Shown: positions 52,448 to 61,425 of the stretch, in pieces | How positions within the stretch are numbered: the stretch's first letter is position 1 | Layout of the letters: the number at the start of each line of letters is the position of its first letter | Made by a program: the position numbers and the translations under genes | NCBI GenBank assembly: GCA_937859595.1 | Contig: CALMAH010000014.1 | Location: 124,001 to 188,000, forward strand | Origin: an uncultured Acidobacteriota bacterium | Lineage (GTDB): Bacteria > Acidobacteriota > Blastocatellia > Pyrinomonadales > Pyrinomonadaceae | Direction: 5' to 3' | Length of the DNA stretch: 64,000 bases | Notes under the pieces: generated by a model | The model's database searches: none | What the model saw: the letters and a program-made list of their open reading frames with translations, nothing else | Told to the model about the DNA's origin: nothing

Positions 52448-53008
52448 ATGGCTAAATGGAACGACACCGACACGCCACTTGCCTATCTTATTACGGTGCG
52501 CAGCTATGGTACGTGGCTCCACGGCGACGAGCGCGGTTCGATCGATCGATCCATGAACAAATACGGGTCTCCAAAAATTCCGCATCGTCCTGAACGTCGA
52601 AATTACAACGAGAGCATAATGCGTTCGGGACCGGTTTATCTGGATGCTCCAAGACGACATGTTGTTGAAGATGCGATCCGTGAGGTCTGTGTTTATAGGA
52701 ATTGGGGATTGCCTGCTCTCAATGTTCGAACCAATCATTTTCATGCGGTCACCATAACCCCGGGCTTGAAGCCTTTTCGTGCGCTGAATTCGTTCAAAGC
52801 CTATGCGACACGAAGAATGAGAGCATTCGGTCTTTGGACATCAGATCGGTTTCCGTGGGCAGATAAGGGAAGCGAAAGGTGGTTGTGGACGGAAGAGTCG
52901 GTAGCCAACGCGTGCGATTACGTGATAAACGGACAAGGCTGCGATCTAAATGATCTAGAGACTTGGGAAGCTCTACATGGATACGAAAATGAAGAACCCA
53001 CCCGCTAA
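52448..53008 (+). CDS. REP-associated tyrosine transposase (RAYT, IS200-like Y1)
   Basis: A 186-residue Y1-type HUH endonuclease. TNHFHAVTI (near residue 97) is the HUH metal motif and the tyrosine in ANACDYVINGQG (near 158) is the likely nucleophile. LITVRSYGTWLHGDERGS is the usual RAYT start. It is flanked by four REP sequences, the defining context of RAYT genes, which mobilise or maintain REPs. The final residues EEPTR and the stop TAA lie inside REP copy 3. ATG 52448 is chosen over the TTG at 52442. Length and motifs suggest it is intact. Confidence 0.9.
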   Translation: MAKWNDTDTPLAYLITVRSYGTWLHGDERGSIDRSMNKYGSPKIPHRPERRNYNESIMRSGPVYLDAPRRHVVEDAIREVCVYRNWGLPALNVRTNHFHAVTITPGLKPFRALNSFKAYATRRMRAFGLWTSDRFPWADKGSERWLWTEESVANACDYVINGQGCDLNDLETWEALHGYENEEPTR

Positions 53009-53024
53009 CGCAGGTGGTCCTGAC
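52994..53024. repeat. REP sequence, family II, copy 3
   Basis: GAACCCACCCGCTAACGCAGGTGGTCCTGAC. It overlaps the last codons and stop of the transposase gene, and is a near-perfect direct repeat of copy 4. Confidence 0.88.
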
Positions 53025-53044
53025 TTGAGACGACGATGGAGGAA

Positions 53045-53075
53045 GAACCCACCCGCTAACGCAGGTGGTTCTGAC
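53045..53075. repeat. REP sequence, family II, copy 4
   Basis: GAACCCACCCGCTAACGCAGGTGGTTCTGAC differs from copy 3 by one base and is 51 bp downstream in the same orientation, with the same GAA- and -TTG flanks. Confidence 0.88.
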
Positions 53076-53136
53076 TTGCAAAGCGGTGTATGATGTCTCA
53101 AACCATTAAACAGCCTTACCTGAGGAGAAGACCTGA

Positions 53137-53679
53137 ATGGACTTTCTTTCGAGTATAAATCTTGTGATGCTTTTTGCGATAATCGGCGGCCTTGGGTTCG
53201 TTTTTCTGCTGGCTTCGCTGATACTGGGCGACATCTTTGAGATGTTCGGCGCCGATGCCGATATTGGCGGCGACGCTGCGGATTTTGGACTTTTCGACAG
53301 CCGTGTGATCGCTGTTTTTATGACGGCCTTTGGCGGATTCGGACTGATAGGCGCGTGGTCGGGGCTTGGTGCGGTGACGAGTTCGCTGACGGGGCTTCTC
53401 GGCGGGGTAATATTCGGCGGAGTGGTCTCGGCGTTTGGACGCTTTCTTATCGGGCAGCAATCTTCCAGCAGCGTAACGGACAGTGACCTGATCGGACGGA
53501 CCGCGCAGGTCACGGTTACGATAAAGCCCGGCGAACTCGGGCAGATCTCAGCCCGCATCGGCGACGAACGGGTAGAGAAACTGGCCCGGACCAACGGCAG
53601 CGAAGAGATCAAGCCCGGCTCGATAGTAAAGATATCCGCTATCGCGGGCGACTCCGTGATCGTAAATATAGAAGGGTAA
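53137..53679 (+). CDS. NfeD-like membrane protein
   Basis: A 180-residue protein with two to three membrane segments (MLFAIIGGLGFVFLLASLILGDIF; VIAVFMTAFGGFGLIGAWSGLGAV; TGLLGGVIFGGVVSAFG) and a C-terminal OB-fold (DLIGRTAQVTVTIKPGELGQISARIGDE). This is the NfeD layout without the protease part. AGGAG precedes ATG. It stands 34 bp before a flotillin gene, the standard NfeD-flotillin operon that shapes membrane microdomains. Confidence 0.9.
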   Translation: MDFLSSINLVMLFAIIGGLGFVFLLASLILGDIFEMFGADADIGGDAADFGLFDSRVIAVFMTAFGGFGLIGAWSGLGAVTSSLTGLLGGVIFGGVVSAFGRFLIGQQSSSSVTDSDLIGRTAQVTVTIKPGELGQISARIGDERVEKLARTNGSEEIKPGSIVKISAIAGDSVIVNIEG

Positions 53680-53713
53680 CAGACTGTTTTTGACTTTTTG
53701 AGGAAATAAACCA

Positions 53714-55354
53714 ATGCCTGATCTAACAAACCTTACAAGCATCATCATCGTCCTGGCAATTCTTCTGGTGGTGGTCGGCGCGCTGATCGCGATAATGCTG
53801 ATAAGCCGAAACTATATAAAGGTATCGCCAAACCAGGCGGCCGTCATTTCCGGCCGCGGCCGGAAACTGGACGACGGCACAAAGGTCGGATACCGCCTTG
53901 TGCGCGGCGGCGCTACGCTCGTTTTTCCCTTCCTTGAAAAGGTCGAATATCTGAACCTGAACGTGATAACGGTGCCGCTGGCGACGTCGCGGGCCTATAC
54001 GGTTCAGGGTGTACCGGTGTCGGTCAAAGCAGTGGCGAACGTAAAGATCAAGGGCGACGATGCGAGCCTGCGGGCGGCGGCCGAGCGGTTTCTCGGGATG
54101 CCGCAGCAGGAATTTCACCGGCTTATATTTCAGACGCTGGAGGGCCACCTTCGTGCAATTCTCGGAACCCTGACGGTAGAGGAGATCAATAACGACCGCC
54201 TCAGCTTTGCCCAAAAGCTGACTACAGAGGCCGCCGGCGACCTCGAAAAGATGGGCATCGGGATGGATGCTCTAACTATCCAGGAAATATCGGACGAAGA
54301 AGGTTACCTAGACGCACTCGGCAAACGGCGGACAGCGGAGGTGAAGCGTGACGCCGAGATCGGCCAGGCCGAGGCCAACCGCGACTCGAAGATAAAGGCT
54401 TCGCTTGCATTGCAGGAAGGGGAAAAGGTCCGCCTCGAAACCGAAGCACAGATCGCCCAATCAAATCGTGAAACCGAGATTCAAAAAGCACAGGTTCAGG
54501 CGCAGATCGAAGCCGAACGCGCGAAAGCAAATCAGGCAGGCCCGCTCGCCGATGCAAGGGCACAGCAAGAGGTGACAGCGGAAGAGGTCCGGATCGAGCG
54601 CATCCGCACGCAGGAACAGATCTCAGTTCAAGAGCAGGAGGTCCTTCGTAAGGAAAAGGAACTCGAAGCGACCGTCGTGAAACAGGCCGAAGCCGACCGA
54701 AAGGCCGCCGTGCTTCGCGCTCAGGGCCTTCAGGAAGCAGCCATTCTCGAAGCCGAGGGCCGCAAACAGGCACAGATAGCGATCGCCGAAGCCGACGCAA
54801 AAACGCTGGAGCGTGAAGGCCAGGGACGTGCCGCCGCTGTCGCTGCCGAAGGTAAGGCAGAGGCCGAAAAGATCAGGGCCGTTGGCCTTGCGGAGGCCGA
54901 GAAACTTGAAGCAAAGGGCCTGGCCGAAGCGAAAGCGATCGAAGCCCAGGGACTTGCCGAAGCCGCCGCGATAAAAGAAAAAGCCGCCGCATGGCGCGAG
55001 TTCAACGACGCGGCTCGGCTGCAGACCGTTCTCGAAAAGCTCCCGGCGATAATAGAATCTTCGGCACCAGTTTTCCGTGCGGTCTCAGAACCGCTGGGCA
55101 AGATCGACAAGGTCGTAATGATCGACCAGGGCGGAAACGGACATGGTGAGCAAAGCGGCATCAACCGATTCGCACAGACCGGGCCGACGGTGATCTTCTC
55201 GCTGCTGCAGCAGCTTCAGGCACTGGGCATTAGCCTGCCGGAAGTGCTTGCTCAATTGGGCATAGAGCAAAATGGGGAACCGACGGAACCAAAGGTCGTA
55301 CATCGAACAGAGAAACAGCACCCTGTACCGAGACCTGAGCAGTCCGATACATAA
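53714..55354 (+). CDS. flotillin-like SPFH protein
   Basis: A 546-residue protein. An N-terminal membrane helix (TSIIIVLAILLVVVGALIAIMLISR) precedes the SPFH domain (about 40-215; VSPNQAAVISGRGRKLDDG). A long Glu/Ala/Lys-rich coiled coil (about 215-455) follows, with near-repeats such as GLAEAEKLEAKGLAEAKAIEAQGLAEAAAIKEK. The C-terminal tail is variable. Flotillins scaffold ordered membrane regions and act with NfeD proteins. GAGG is upstream. Confidence 0.94.
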   Translation: MPDLTNLTSIIIVLAILLVVVGALIAIMLISRNYIKVSPNQAAVISGRGRKLDDGTKVGYRLVRGGATLVFPFLEKVEYLNLNVITVPLATSRAYTVQGVPVSVKAVANVKIKGDDASLRAAAERFLGMPQQEFHRLIFQTLEGHLRAILGTLTVEEINNDRLSFAQKLTTEAAGDLEKMGIGMDALTIQEISDEEGYLDALGKRRTAEVKRDAEIGQAEANRDSKIKASLALQEGEKVRLETEAQIAQSNRETEIQKAQVQAQIEAERAKANQAGPLADARAQQEVTAEEVRIERIRTQEQISVQEQEVLRKEKELEATVVKQAEADRKAAVLRAQGLQEAAILEAEGRKQAQIAIAEADAKTLEREGQGRAAAVAAEGKAEAEKIRAVGLAEAEKLEAKGLAEAKAIEAQGLAEAAAIKEKAAAWREFNDAARLQTVLEKLPAIIESSAPVFRAVSEPLGKIDKVVMIDQGGNGHGEQSGINRFAQTGPTVIFSLLQQLQALGISLPEVLAQLGIEQNGEPTEPKVVHRTEKQHPVPRPEQSDT

Positions 55355-55457
55355 TGGCGGAACCGGAACGTTCTTTGACCATAACCGACCACCTTTGTTG
55401 ATGACGAAGTAAGACCAGTAAGTTGATTGCCGATGTAATATATAATACGGGGTGATT

Positions 55458-55709
55458 ATGAATCCGGAGTTAGCAAAAAAGATCAGTGACAAGATCGCGT
55501 CATTACCCGAAAACGAGCAGGAAATGGTTCTCGAATATATTGAGAGTCGGATCGAAATGCGGTCTCGGATCGAACGTGACAAGCGCCCGATCTGGGAAAT
55601 ACTAACGGAAATGAGCGACGTAATCCCGTTGGAGGAATGGGAAAAGCTGCCATCAGATGGTTCGGTAAACCATGATCACTATCTCTATGGGGCTCCAAAG
55701 AGATACTAA
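55458..55709 (+). CDS. antitoxin-like protein of a PIN toxin pair
   Basis: An 83-residue acidic, helical protein (MNPELAKKISDKIASLPENEQEMVLEYIESRI ...). Its start resembles DUF2281-type antitoxins that begin with a helix LxxxIxxLPExxxxEVLxYIE. ATG 55458 has GGGGTG upstream. The PIN-domain gene begins directly after its stop, so translation is coupled. Assignment as the antitoxin is from this pairing. Confidence 0.78.
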   Translation: MNPELAKKISDKIASLPENEQEMVLEYIESRIEMRSRIERDKRPIWEILTEMSDVIPLEEWEKLPSDGSVNHDHYLYGAPKRY

Positions 55710-56117
55710 ATGAATAAGGTATTTGCTGACTCTGTTTATTGGATCGCTTTGATCAATCCTCGTGATCAATGGCGTAAAGCCGCACTTGAGACAAGTCGCA
55801 AGCTCACCGATTGTACGATCTATACCACTGACGAGGTCTTGGTTGAGACACTGAACCATTTTGCAGAGGCCGGAAGTCATTTTCGGCAACTTGTCTCAAG
55901 GGAGATCGAACAAATTCTGCTTGCTCGGGAGATCTTTATATTGGATGCTACCCACGACAATTTTCTAAACGGCCTTGAAATGTTCAGAAACCGTCCAGAT
56001 AAGGGATACAGCGTTACCGATTGTATTTCAATGTTGGCAATGCGCGAGCATAGGATAATAAACGTGCTGACCCACGATGATCACTTCACCCAGGAAGGAT
56101 TTACCACTCTACTTTAA
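55710..56117 (+). CDS. PIN-domain ribonuclease toxin
   Basis: A 135-residue PIN domain. Acidic residues at D7 (FADSVYWIAL), E46 (VLVETLNHF), a later D in YSVTDCISM and D in LTHDDHF match the metal-binding set. It presumably cleaves RNA when released from the antitoxin encoded directly upstream. The two genes are contiguous with no gap. Confidence 0.88.
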   Translation: MNKVFADSVYWIALINPRDQWRKAALETSRKLTDCTIYTTDEVLVETLNHFAEAGSHFRQLVSREIEQILLAREIFILDATHDNFLNGLEMFRNRPDKGYSVTDCISMLAMREHRIINVLTHDDHFTQEGFTTLL

Positions 56118-56156
56118 TCAAACGCTCAGGAGTGTTAGTCTCTATCATTTCGCACG

Positions 56157-57431
56157 ATGAACGAAGAGATAAGAGAGACGCGGTTTGAGAATGGGCTAAC
56201 GGTGCTGACGGACAGGATGGCGGGGGTGCGGTCGGCGACGCTCGGGTTCTTTTATCGAGTTGGTTCACGGAATGAGCCTGACGAACTGAATGGCATTTCT
56301 CACTTCATCGAGCACACGGTCTTTAAGGGGACGGAGCGGCGCTCGGCGATGGAGATCGCTATCGAACAAGATCGTTTGGGCGGCAACCTGGATGCCTTTA
56401 CGACCCACGAAGAGACGGGATTCGCTATAAAGGTGATCGACAACCAGTTGCCGGCGGCATTTGACCTGCTTGCCGATCTGCTTTCGAACCCGAGATTTGA
56501 CGCGACCGATCTTGAGAACGAACAGCGGGTGATAATAGAAGAAATGAAGATGATGGAAGATTCGCCTGAGGAACATCTCAGCGACCTTTTTCATCGCGAG
56601 TTCTTCCCCGGCCATCCGTTAGGGCTTTCTATCGCAGGTACCCCTGAGACGGTTCGCACTTTTAACGGCGAAGCCACACGCTCTTACTTCAAGACAGCGT
56701 ATCGCCCTGCAAATCTCGTGATCACGGCGGCAGGAAATATCGACCACGACAGGTTTGTAGAGATGGTTGCCGAGACCGCACTTTGCTCAAGTGAAGCGAA
56801 TGAGCGCGAGAAGGACCCGATCCCGCCGACTCCCGCCGCTCCGATCATCATCTCAAAGAGGCCCGACCTGGAGCAGGCACATATGATCATTGCCGCACCT
56901 TTCCCGGATGCACGCAGCAAGGAGCGATATGCGGCCGACCTGCTGGCGAACATAATCGGCGGCGGAACCTCAAGCAGGCTTTGGCAGAAGGTTCGCGAGG
57001 AACGCGGACTGGCATACAGCGTCGGGGCTTCGGCTCTTATGTTCTTCGATAGCGGCATCTTCTCGGTCTTTGCAGGCACCTCACCAGAGCAGGTCGAAGA
57101 AGTGCTGGACATCGTACTGGATGAATTACGCTGGATAGTAAGAAATGGGATCTCGCCGGACGAACTGGAGTTGATGAAAGACCAGACACGCGCTTCGATC
57201 CTGCTCGGCCTGGAGGATTCGGCCGGACGTGCCGGCACGCTGGCACATATGGAAATGGTCCACGGACGCCAGATCCCGGTGGAGGAGACCCTTGCCGCGA
57301 TCGATGCGGTGACTGCAGAGGCCGTCGGCGAACTAGCCCGCGAGCATTTTACCACCGAGAAGATAGCGTTTGCGGCTCTTGGCGATCTTGACAAGCTTGA
57401 TATAGGCCGAGAACGGCTGACGATACGTTAG
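56157..57431 (+). CDS. M16-family zinc peptidase
   Basis: A 424-residue insulinase/processing-peptidase-type protein. The inverted zinc motif HFIEH (HxxEH) is near residue 46, with the distal Glu in EEMKMMEDSPEEHL. The second half (RGLAYSVGASALMFFDSGIF) is the inactive homologous domain. It has no signal peptide, so it is probably cytoplasmic. Start at ATG 56157 without a clear ribosome site; MNEEIRETRFENGL is the normal family start. Confidence 0.93.
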   Translation: MNEEIRETRFENGLTVLTDRMAGVRSATLGFFYRVGSRNEPDELNGISHFIEHTVFKGTERRSAMEIAIEQDRLGGNLDAFTTHEETGFAIKVIDNQLPAAFDLLADLLSNPRFDATDLENEQRVIIEEMKMMEDSPEEHLSDLFHREFFPGHPLGLSIAGTPETVRTFNGEATRSYFKTAYRPANLVITAAGNIDHDRFVEMVAETALCSSEANEREKDPIPPTPAAPIIISKRPDLEQAHMIIAAPFPDARSKERYAADLLANIIGGGTSSRLWQKVREERGLAYSVGASALMFFDSGIFSVFAGTSPEQVEEVLDIVLDELRWIVRNGISPDELELMKDQTRASILLGLEDSAGRAGTLAHMEMVHGRQIPVEETLAAIDAVTAEAVGELAREHFTTEKIAFAALGDLDKLDIGRERLTIR

Positions 57432-57438
57432 GGCCTAT

Positions 57439-58815
57439 TCAAATGCAGGGTTTTGCCGAAAACTCCTGTGATCCGCGACCAGGTTGGCAGCGCCATCCCC
57501 GCGAGGCTGCGGTAACCCGCCAATTCCCCTCAGCATCCTTTCGAAGCCGGAATCTGTATTGGGCCCCACGAACAGAATCATCTGCGTAGCCATCGTCAGT
57601 CACAACGACCGTCAACATCTCTGCGGCCTCAACGGAATCTGCCCTGACCTCGACCGAACGAGTCAGCATGTCCTCGAACGAGCCGACAAGAACCGAGATG
57701 ACACCAAGAGGGTCATCCGAGGCCCTGCCACCATCCAACCGCTTATTTAGTTCGGCGACATCCATTTGCTGGAAGTCATCCTCGGCTTCAGCCTTGCCCC
57801 GAAAGGCCTCATCAGCGAGCGTGCGTGCGGCCTCGTTCGCACCGGCGAGTTGAGCATTGACCTGACCATCAATGAACTCAAAACCCTTAAGGCCTTTTAC
57901 GACAAGAAACTGTCCCGGATCCGCGCCGGTGGTTCGATCGATACGTATTATCGCGGCAAAGGGCCTGCCGTCGGCCAAACGCCATTCGACCTTTCGGGTG
58001 CTGAGATCGTAGTCGAGGCCCTGGGAGGCAAGCCTGACGTTAAACTCTTCGTCCTCATTCTGAGCGTTGAACTCAAGCGTCGTGGCGCTGTCAAAATAGT
58101 GTATCTGGTAACCGGCCGGGCCAGGGCAGAAATGCGAGACGTGCCCGCCCTCATTGCCGCCATGCTCAGTGCAGCCGGTATCGAGCGCGGTGTAGCTGCT
58201 GGAGAAGCCTGCGGGCGCAGCTCCCTCGTCAACCGTATTGGCAGCTTTCCATCGGGTTACATTGATACTAAAAATATAAGCATTTGACGAATAGGCAGTT
58301 GTCTCGTTTGACCCGGAGGGATAAACACCGGCATCGCCACCCTTTCCCAACAGCCGGAACTCGATCCCGCTGGGGTGGTTGGTAAATTCAGCAAATTCGC
58401 GCGATTCGATCTCGCTCATCGTGATCTTTTTCACTTTGCCATAGATCTTTTCCGCACTAGCCAGAGTCATACCGGGGGAAACGCCGCGATCGGTCCTGTA
58501 GTTTTTGTCCCAAACCCAGATCTGCTCTATCTTTGCATTTTCGTCTATCTTCGCATCACGATCCTCTTCACCGGCATAGAGCGTCATGACCGTATCACGC
58601 CCACGCTTAACGCCTATCAGTGCCACGCCTTCGCCATCGCTCGACCGTTCGAGAACCAGCGGGGCGACCGCCTTACGAGCCTGTGCAACGGTCATTCCCA
58701 GCCTGACGTTACCGGCTGAATCTGACGTGATCGAATTAACGCCGGCTCCTTTTTGTGCGACGGCAAAAACGGACAAGGCAACAGTGAACATCGCACCAAG
58801 AATTAGTTTTTTCAT
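57439..58815 (-). CDS. secreted protein of unknown function
   Basis: A 458-residue exported protein (signal MKKLILGAMFTVALSVFAVAQ). The N-terminal 160 residues have two repeats of the type NVRLGMTVAQARKAVAP and GVSPGMTLASAEKIYGK. These GMTxxxAxKxxG motifs are seen in periplasmic proteins of several phyla. The C-terminal half is acidic with no known motif. It ends beside the M16 gene, convergent with it. Cysteines are few and may form one or two disulfides. Confidence 0.75.
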   Translation of the reverse strand: MKKLILGAMFTVALSVFAVAQKGAGVNSITSDSAGNVRLGMTVAQARKAVAPLVLERSSDGEGVALIGVKRGRDTVMTLYAGEEDRDAKIDENAKIEQIWVWDKNYRTDRGVSPGMTLASAEKIYGKVKKITMSEIESREFAEFTNHPSGIEFRLLGKGGDAGVYPSGSNETTAYSSNAYIFSINVTRWKAANTVDEGAAPAGFSSSYTALDTGCTEHGGNEGGHVSHFCPGPAGYQIHYFDSATTLEFNAQNEDEEFNVRLASQGLDYDLSTRKVEWRLADGRPFAAIIRIDRTTGADPGQFLVVKGLKGFEFIDGQVNAQLAGANEAARTLADEAFRGKAEAEDDFQQMDVAELNKRLDGGRASDDPLGVISVLVGSFEDMLTRSVEVRADSVEAAEMLTVVVTDDGYADDSVRGAQYRFRLRKDAEGNWRVTAASRGWRCQPGRGSQEFSAKPCI

Positions 58816-59056
58816 ATCTCCTCCTTAAAACGTCAGGTTAAAGTACTGATCGGTCACTCTTGGATCCGGGAGGCTTCGCAATCGGACCTTTCGTGTAAAC
58901 CTTTTATCTTCGTATACGTTTGTTTCATTTGAGTTCCTCCCGGATGTCAGCACTGTGCCGCACTCTAAGTGAACGTACCTTTGCCAGCCATCTTGCCCCC
59001 TGAGATCAGACATCTATGACGCGATTGTCAAAAGACGACCAGGTCAATTTGCCGGT
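58816..59056. other. intergenic region, nothing clear
   Basis: A 241-bp gap between two minus-strand secreted-protein genes. A 62-codon open frame (58825-59013) is present on the minus strand but has no signal, motif or ribosome site that I can support. Confidence 0.5.
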
Positions 59057-59701
59057 CTAGTTGCCAAAGTTGAAGTTGTTATTGCCGGGTTTTACGTCAA
59101 ATTTTGCCATACCGACAATTGAATGATCGCGGGTCGGACATTGGAGATCATCGGCATTGTCGATCTCGAACGAGTCCCGTGTCTTAATGCAAAATTTCGC
59201 GTCCGGGCTATCCCATTCGGTTCCATCGGGAGCCGACCCGTAAACGTAAACCGCTCCGGTATAATCCAGGTCCACGGGAACCTTGTCGCATTTGCCCGCC
59301 GGGATCCTAAACCAACCTCGTGTGACCCACCCGTACTGATCGTCAAACCACTGAGCGATCGCCGCATAGATCATTGGCCAAGAGGATCTGTTGCAAAGGC
59401 TAACGGTGGTCATCTTTCTGGTATCACGCGGAATGTGCCTCCCGGTGTTTGCATCGATCTGTGTCCTTGGCCCGACACACATTCCCAGACGAAAGTGTTC
59501 CTTTAGCCCCTTGTCGCACGAAGGGATCCGCTCCCATATCTTGCACGGGCGCTGACCCTCGGCCCCGCATTTTCTTTGCTGTGCCTCAGCGTCCGCCGAT
59601 AGGGTGAAGATCATCACAGCAGCGAACAGAGCAAAAAGCAGCACGTTACGTTTGCGATCGATCTTAGATATGAAAAACCGTTGAAATTCCGTGAATCCCA
59701 T
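59057..59701 (-). CDS. DUF1036-containing exported protein
   Basis: About 214 residues with a membrane or signal segment near residues 20-38 (NVLLFALFAAVMIFTLSADAEAQ). A cysteine-rich stretch (KCGAEGQRPCKIWERIPSC) follows, then VSLCNRSSWPMIYAAIAQWFDDQYGWVTRGWFRIPAGKC, which matches the DUF1036 pattern. It is probably a periplasmic protein with disulfides. Function unknown. Starts at 59701 or 59713. Confidence 0.78.
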   Translation of the reverse strand: MGFTEFQRFFISKIDRKRNVLLFALFAAVMIFTLSADAEAQQRKCGAEGQRPCKIWERIPSCDKGLKEHFRLGMCVGPRTQIDANTGRHIPRDTRKMTTVSLCNRSSWPMIYAAIAQWFDDQYGWVTRGWFRIPAGKCDKVPVDLDYTGAVYVYGSAPDGTEWDSPDAKFCIKTRDSFEIDNADDLQCPTRDHSIVGMAKFDVKPGNNNFNFGN

Positions 59702-59713
59702 CTTATCCTCCAA

Positions 59714-60018
59714 TTTTTGCTAATGATGTGAACTGCTTTTTTGGCCAGGCCGCCGATGCATACTGCAATTAGCCTGCCAGGGCAAACAGATAGTATTTCA
59801 ACACACTAAAATCAGGTGCCCGGATGAAATATTTCTCGAAAGATATCACAGTTCGGTATTAATGAAGCATATTTTTTCAACTGGGCCGCGACAGACGACA
59901 CACCATATCGTATATTAGTTGCCGGAATGTAGGCTAAAATGCGTCAATAGCTGACAGGCTCTTTTGCTTTTTCTTAGCTGGGCCACATTCAAGACTGATC
60001 GAGGTGGCTGTGTGAAAT
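59714..60018. other. divergent promoter region
   Basis: About 305 bp between divergent genes; AT-rich. No RNA gene or repeat was recognised. It must contain promoters for both flanking genes, but no strong -35/-10 pair stood out. GAGGTGG at 60001 is a fair ribosome site for the gene at 60019. Confidence 0.5.
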
Positions 60019-60687
60019 ATGAGACTTCGCAGTTTTTTTCTGAAACTTCTGATCGGTTCTGTCGCTGTTAGCTCTCTAATTGGTATCGGTGTCGTGCTAT
60101 TTGGCGATTTCGGCCACTTTGAGATTCGGGTTTTAATGACAACACTGACAATAACGGCCGCGAGCATACTCGGACTCACTTGCGGGGCGGCGCTTGAATC
60201 AGGTAAAGGGAATCTCCTGCCCAAAACAGGGATCGTATCTTCCGTCGTCGCGGCTATCTCGTATCAATTCATCATCTGGAATGCACTGGATCGAAATGAG
60301 ATCTTCATAAAATCTACACTTACGGTGACAGTTTTAGCTGTAGTTTGCTCGCATTTGTCGCTGCTTGCTTTGGCACGGCTTGATGGGCGATTTGTATGGT
60401 CGCGATGGGTGGGCTGGTTTTCTGACTGGCTGCTTGCTGGGTTGATACTTTTTTTAATGTGGTTCGAGCCCGAGGGAGAAAGCGACATCATCTTTCGATC
60501 GATCGCCGTGCTGTCGATCATTGTTGCGACAGTTACAGTGGTCACACCGGTTTTTCACAAGCTAAGCGCCGGTGAGCCGGATATCGGAAAGATCGATCTA
60601 GAGATCGAGCAGCTAAAGAAGCGAATTCTCGAGCTAGAACAAAAAAAGGCATCGATCAGTGCTGAGAAAGCGGATCGATCAATTTGA
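60019..60687 (+). CDS. membrane protein with C-terminal coiled coil
   Basis: A 222-residue protein with about six hydrophobic segments (LLIGSVAVSSLIGIGVVLFG, VLMTTLTITAASILGLTCGAAL, VVAAISYQFIIWNAL, TVLAVVCSHLSLLALA, WLLAGLILFLMW, SIAVLSIIVATVTVV). A charged coiled coil (KIDLEIEQLKKRILELEQKKASI) follows. The end overlaps the convergent vapC gene by 32 bp. I recognise no family. Confidence 0.75.
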   Translation: MRLRSFFLKLLIGSVAVSSLIGIGVVLFGDFGHFEIRVLMTTLTITAASILGLTCGAALESGKGNLLPKTGIVSSVVAAISYQFIIWNALDRNEIFIKSTLTVTVLAVVCSHLSLLALARLDGRFVWSRWVGWFSDWLLAGLILFLMWFEPEGESDIIFRSIAVLSIIVATVTVVTPVFHKLSAGEPDIGKIDLEIEQLKKRILELEQKKASISAEKADRSI

Positions 60688-61090
60688 GTCCATCGAAGAC
60701 CCTAAAATCTCTATCGGCAGATGCTACGGTCGCACCGTGCTCGATGGCAAGCGCTGCGATATGCGCGTCCGCCAACCGAGCCCCTGAGATACCGGAATCT
60801 AAAACCAATTGACGAAATATTCCGAAATGCCCGTCGCCGGGTATCAGCATCTTTGAAACCGGCGACCGAAGCAGTTCGTCCGCTATTTCCATTGCTTCGA
60901 CGGCGGAAAAGGGCCGAGGCACCATTCTGACGGTGGTAACGATCCGCACAAATCCCAGGATGGTGTGCCACGAAAAACAAACTGCGCTATCACCATTTAA
61001 TATCGATTCGAGCCATTCGGCACAACGTTCGTGATGCCTAGAGGCAGAGTTATAGGCGTAGATCAACACATTGACGTCAGGTAGGATCAT
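60656..61090 (-). CDS. vapC: VapC-type PIN toxin
   Basis: A 144-residue PIN-domain ribonuclease. D5 (LPDVNVLIYAYN), a middle Glu, D in ARLADAHIAAL and D in ASADRDFRVF give the acidic cluster. The order antitoxin then toxin, 13 bp apart, matches vapBC. It overlaps the convergent membrane gene's 3' end. Confidence 0.9.
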   Translation of the reverse strand: MILPDVNVLIYAYNSASRHHERCAEWLESILNGDSAVCFSWHTILGFVRIVTTVRMVPRPFSAVEAMEIADELLRSPVSKMLIPGDGHFGIFRQLVLDSGISGARLADAHIAALAIEHGATVASADRDFRVFDGLKLIDPLSQH

Positions 61091-61103
61091 GGGCAGGGCG
61101 ATA

Positions 61104-61379
61104 TCAATCAGTCTCCCGCGGACTTAAAATAAGCTCCTCGTCATCAAGCAAAGCAAGGAGCTCACTTGTCTTATCGTAATCGATATGCTCGTAAACCCCA
61201 AGGTTCTTTGCCCTTACCTCAAAGGGTTTCCGCTTGCTCGCTTTCCTATCTTCTCTGAAGAAACGACCAAGCCGAATCAGGTCGTTTACGGCATCCTTAA
61301 AGGTCTTGCCCTCACCTGACCTCATCTCTTCCCGGATCGTTTTTACAACGTCTTCATCCAATGTAAGGGTCGTCCTCAT
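61104..61379 (-). CDS. vapB: VapB-type antitoxin (ribbon-helix-helix)
   Basis: A 91-residue antitoxin. MRTTLTLDEDVVKTIREEM is a ribbon-helix-helix DNA-binding start, followed by TFKDAVNDLIRLG and an acidic tail that would block the toxin. RHH antitoxins repress their own operon. Confidence 0.88.
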   Translation of the reverse strand: MRTTLTLDEDVVKTIREEMRSGEGKTFKDAVNDLIRLGRFFREDRKASKRKPFEVRAKNLGVYEHIDYDKTSELLALLDDEELILSPRETD

Positions 61380-61425
61380 AATTGAATCTTAGGCCCTTTG
61401 ATGTAGTGATGTCAATCTACACACA

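Noticed and set aside
58825-59013. Minus-strand 62-codon frame between secreted-protein genes
   Set aside because: Too short and without signal, motif or ribosome site.
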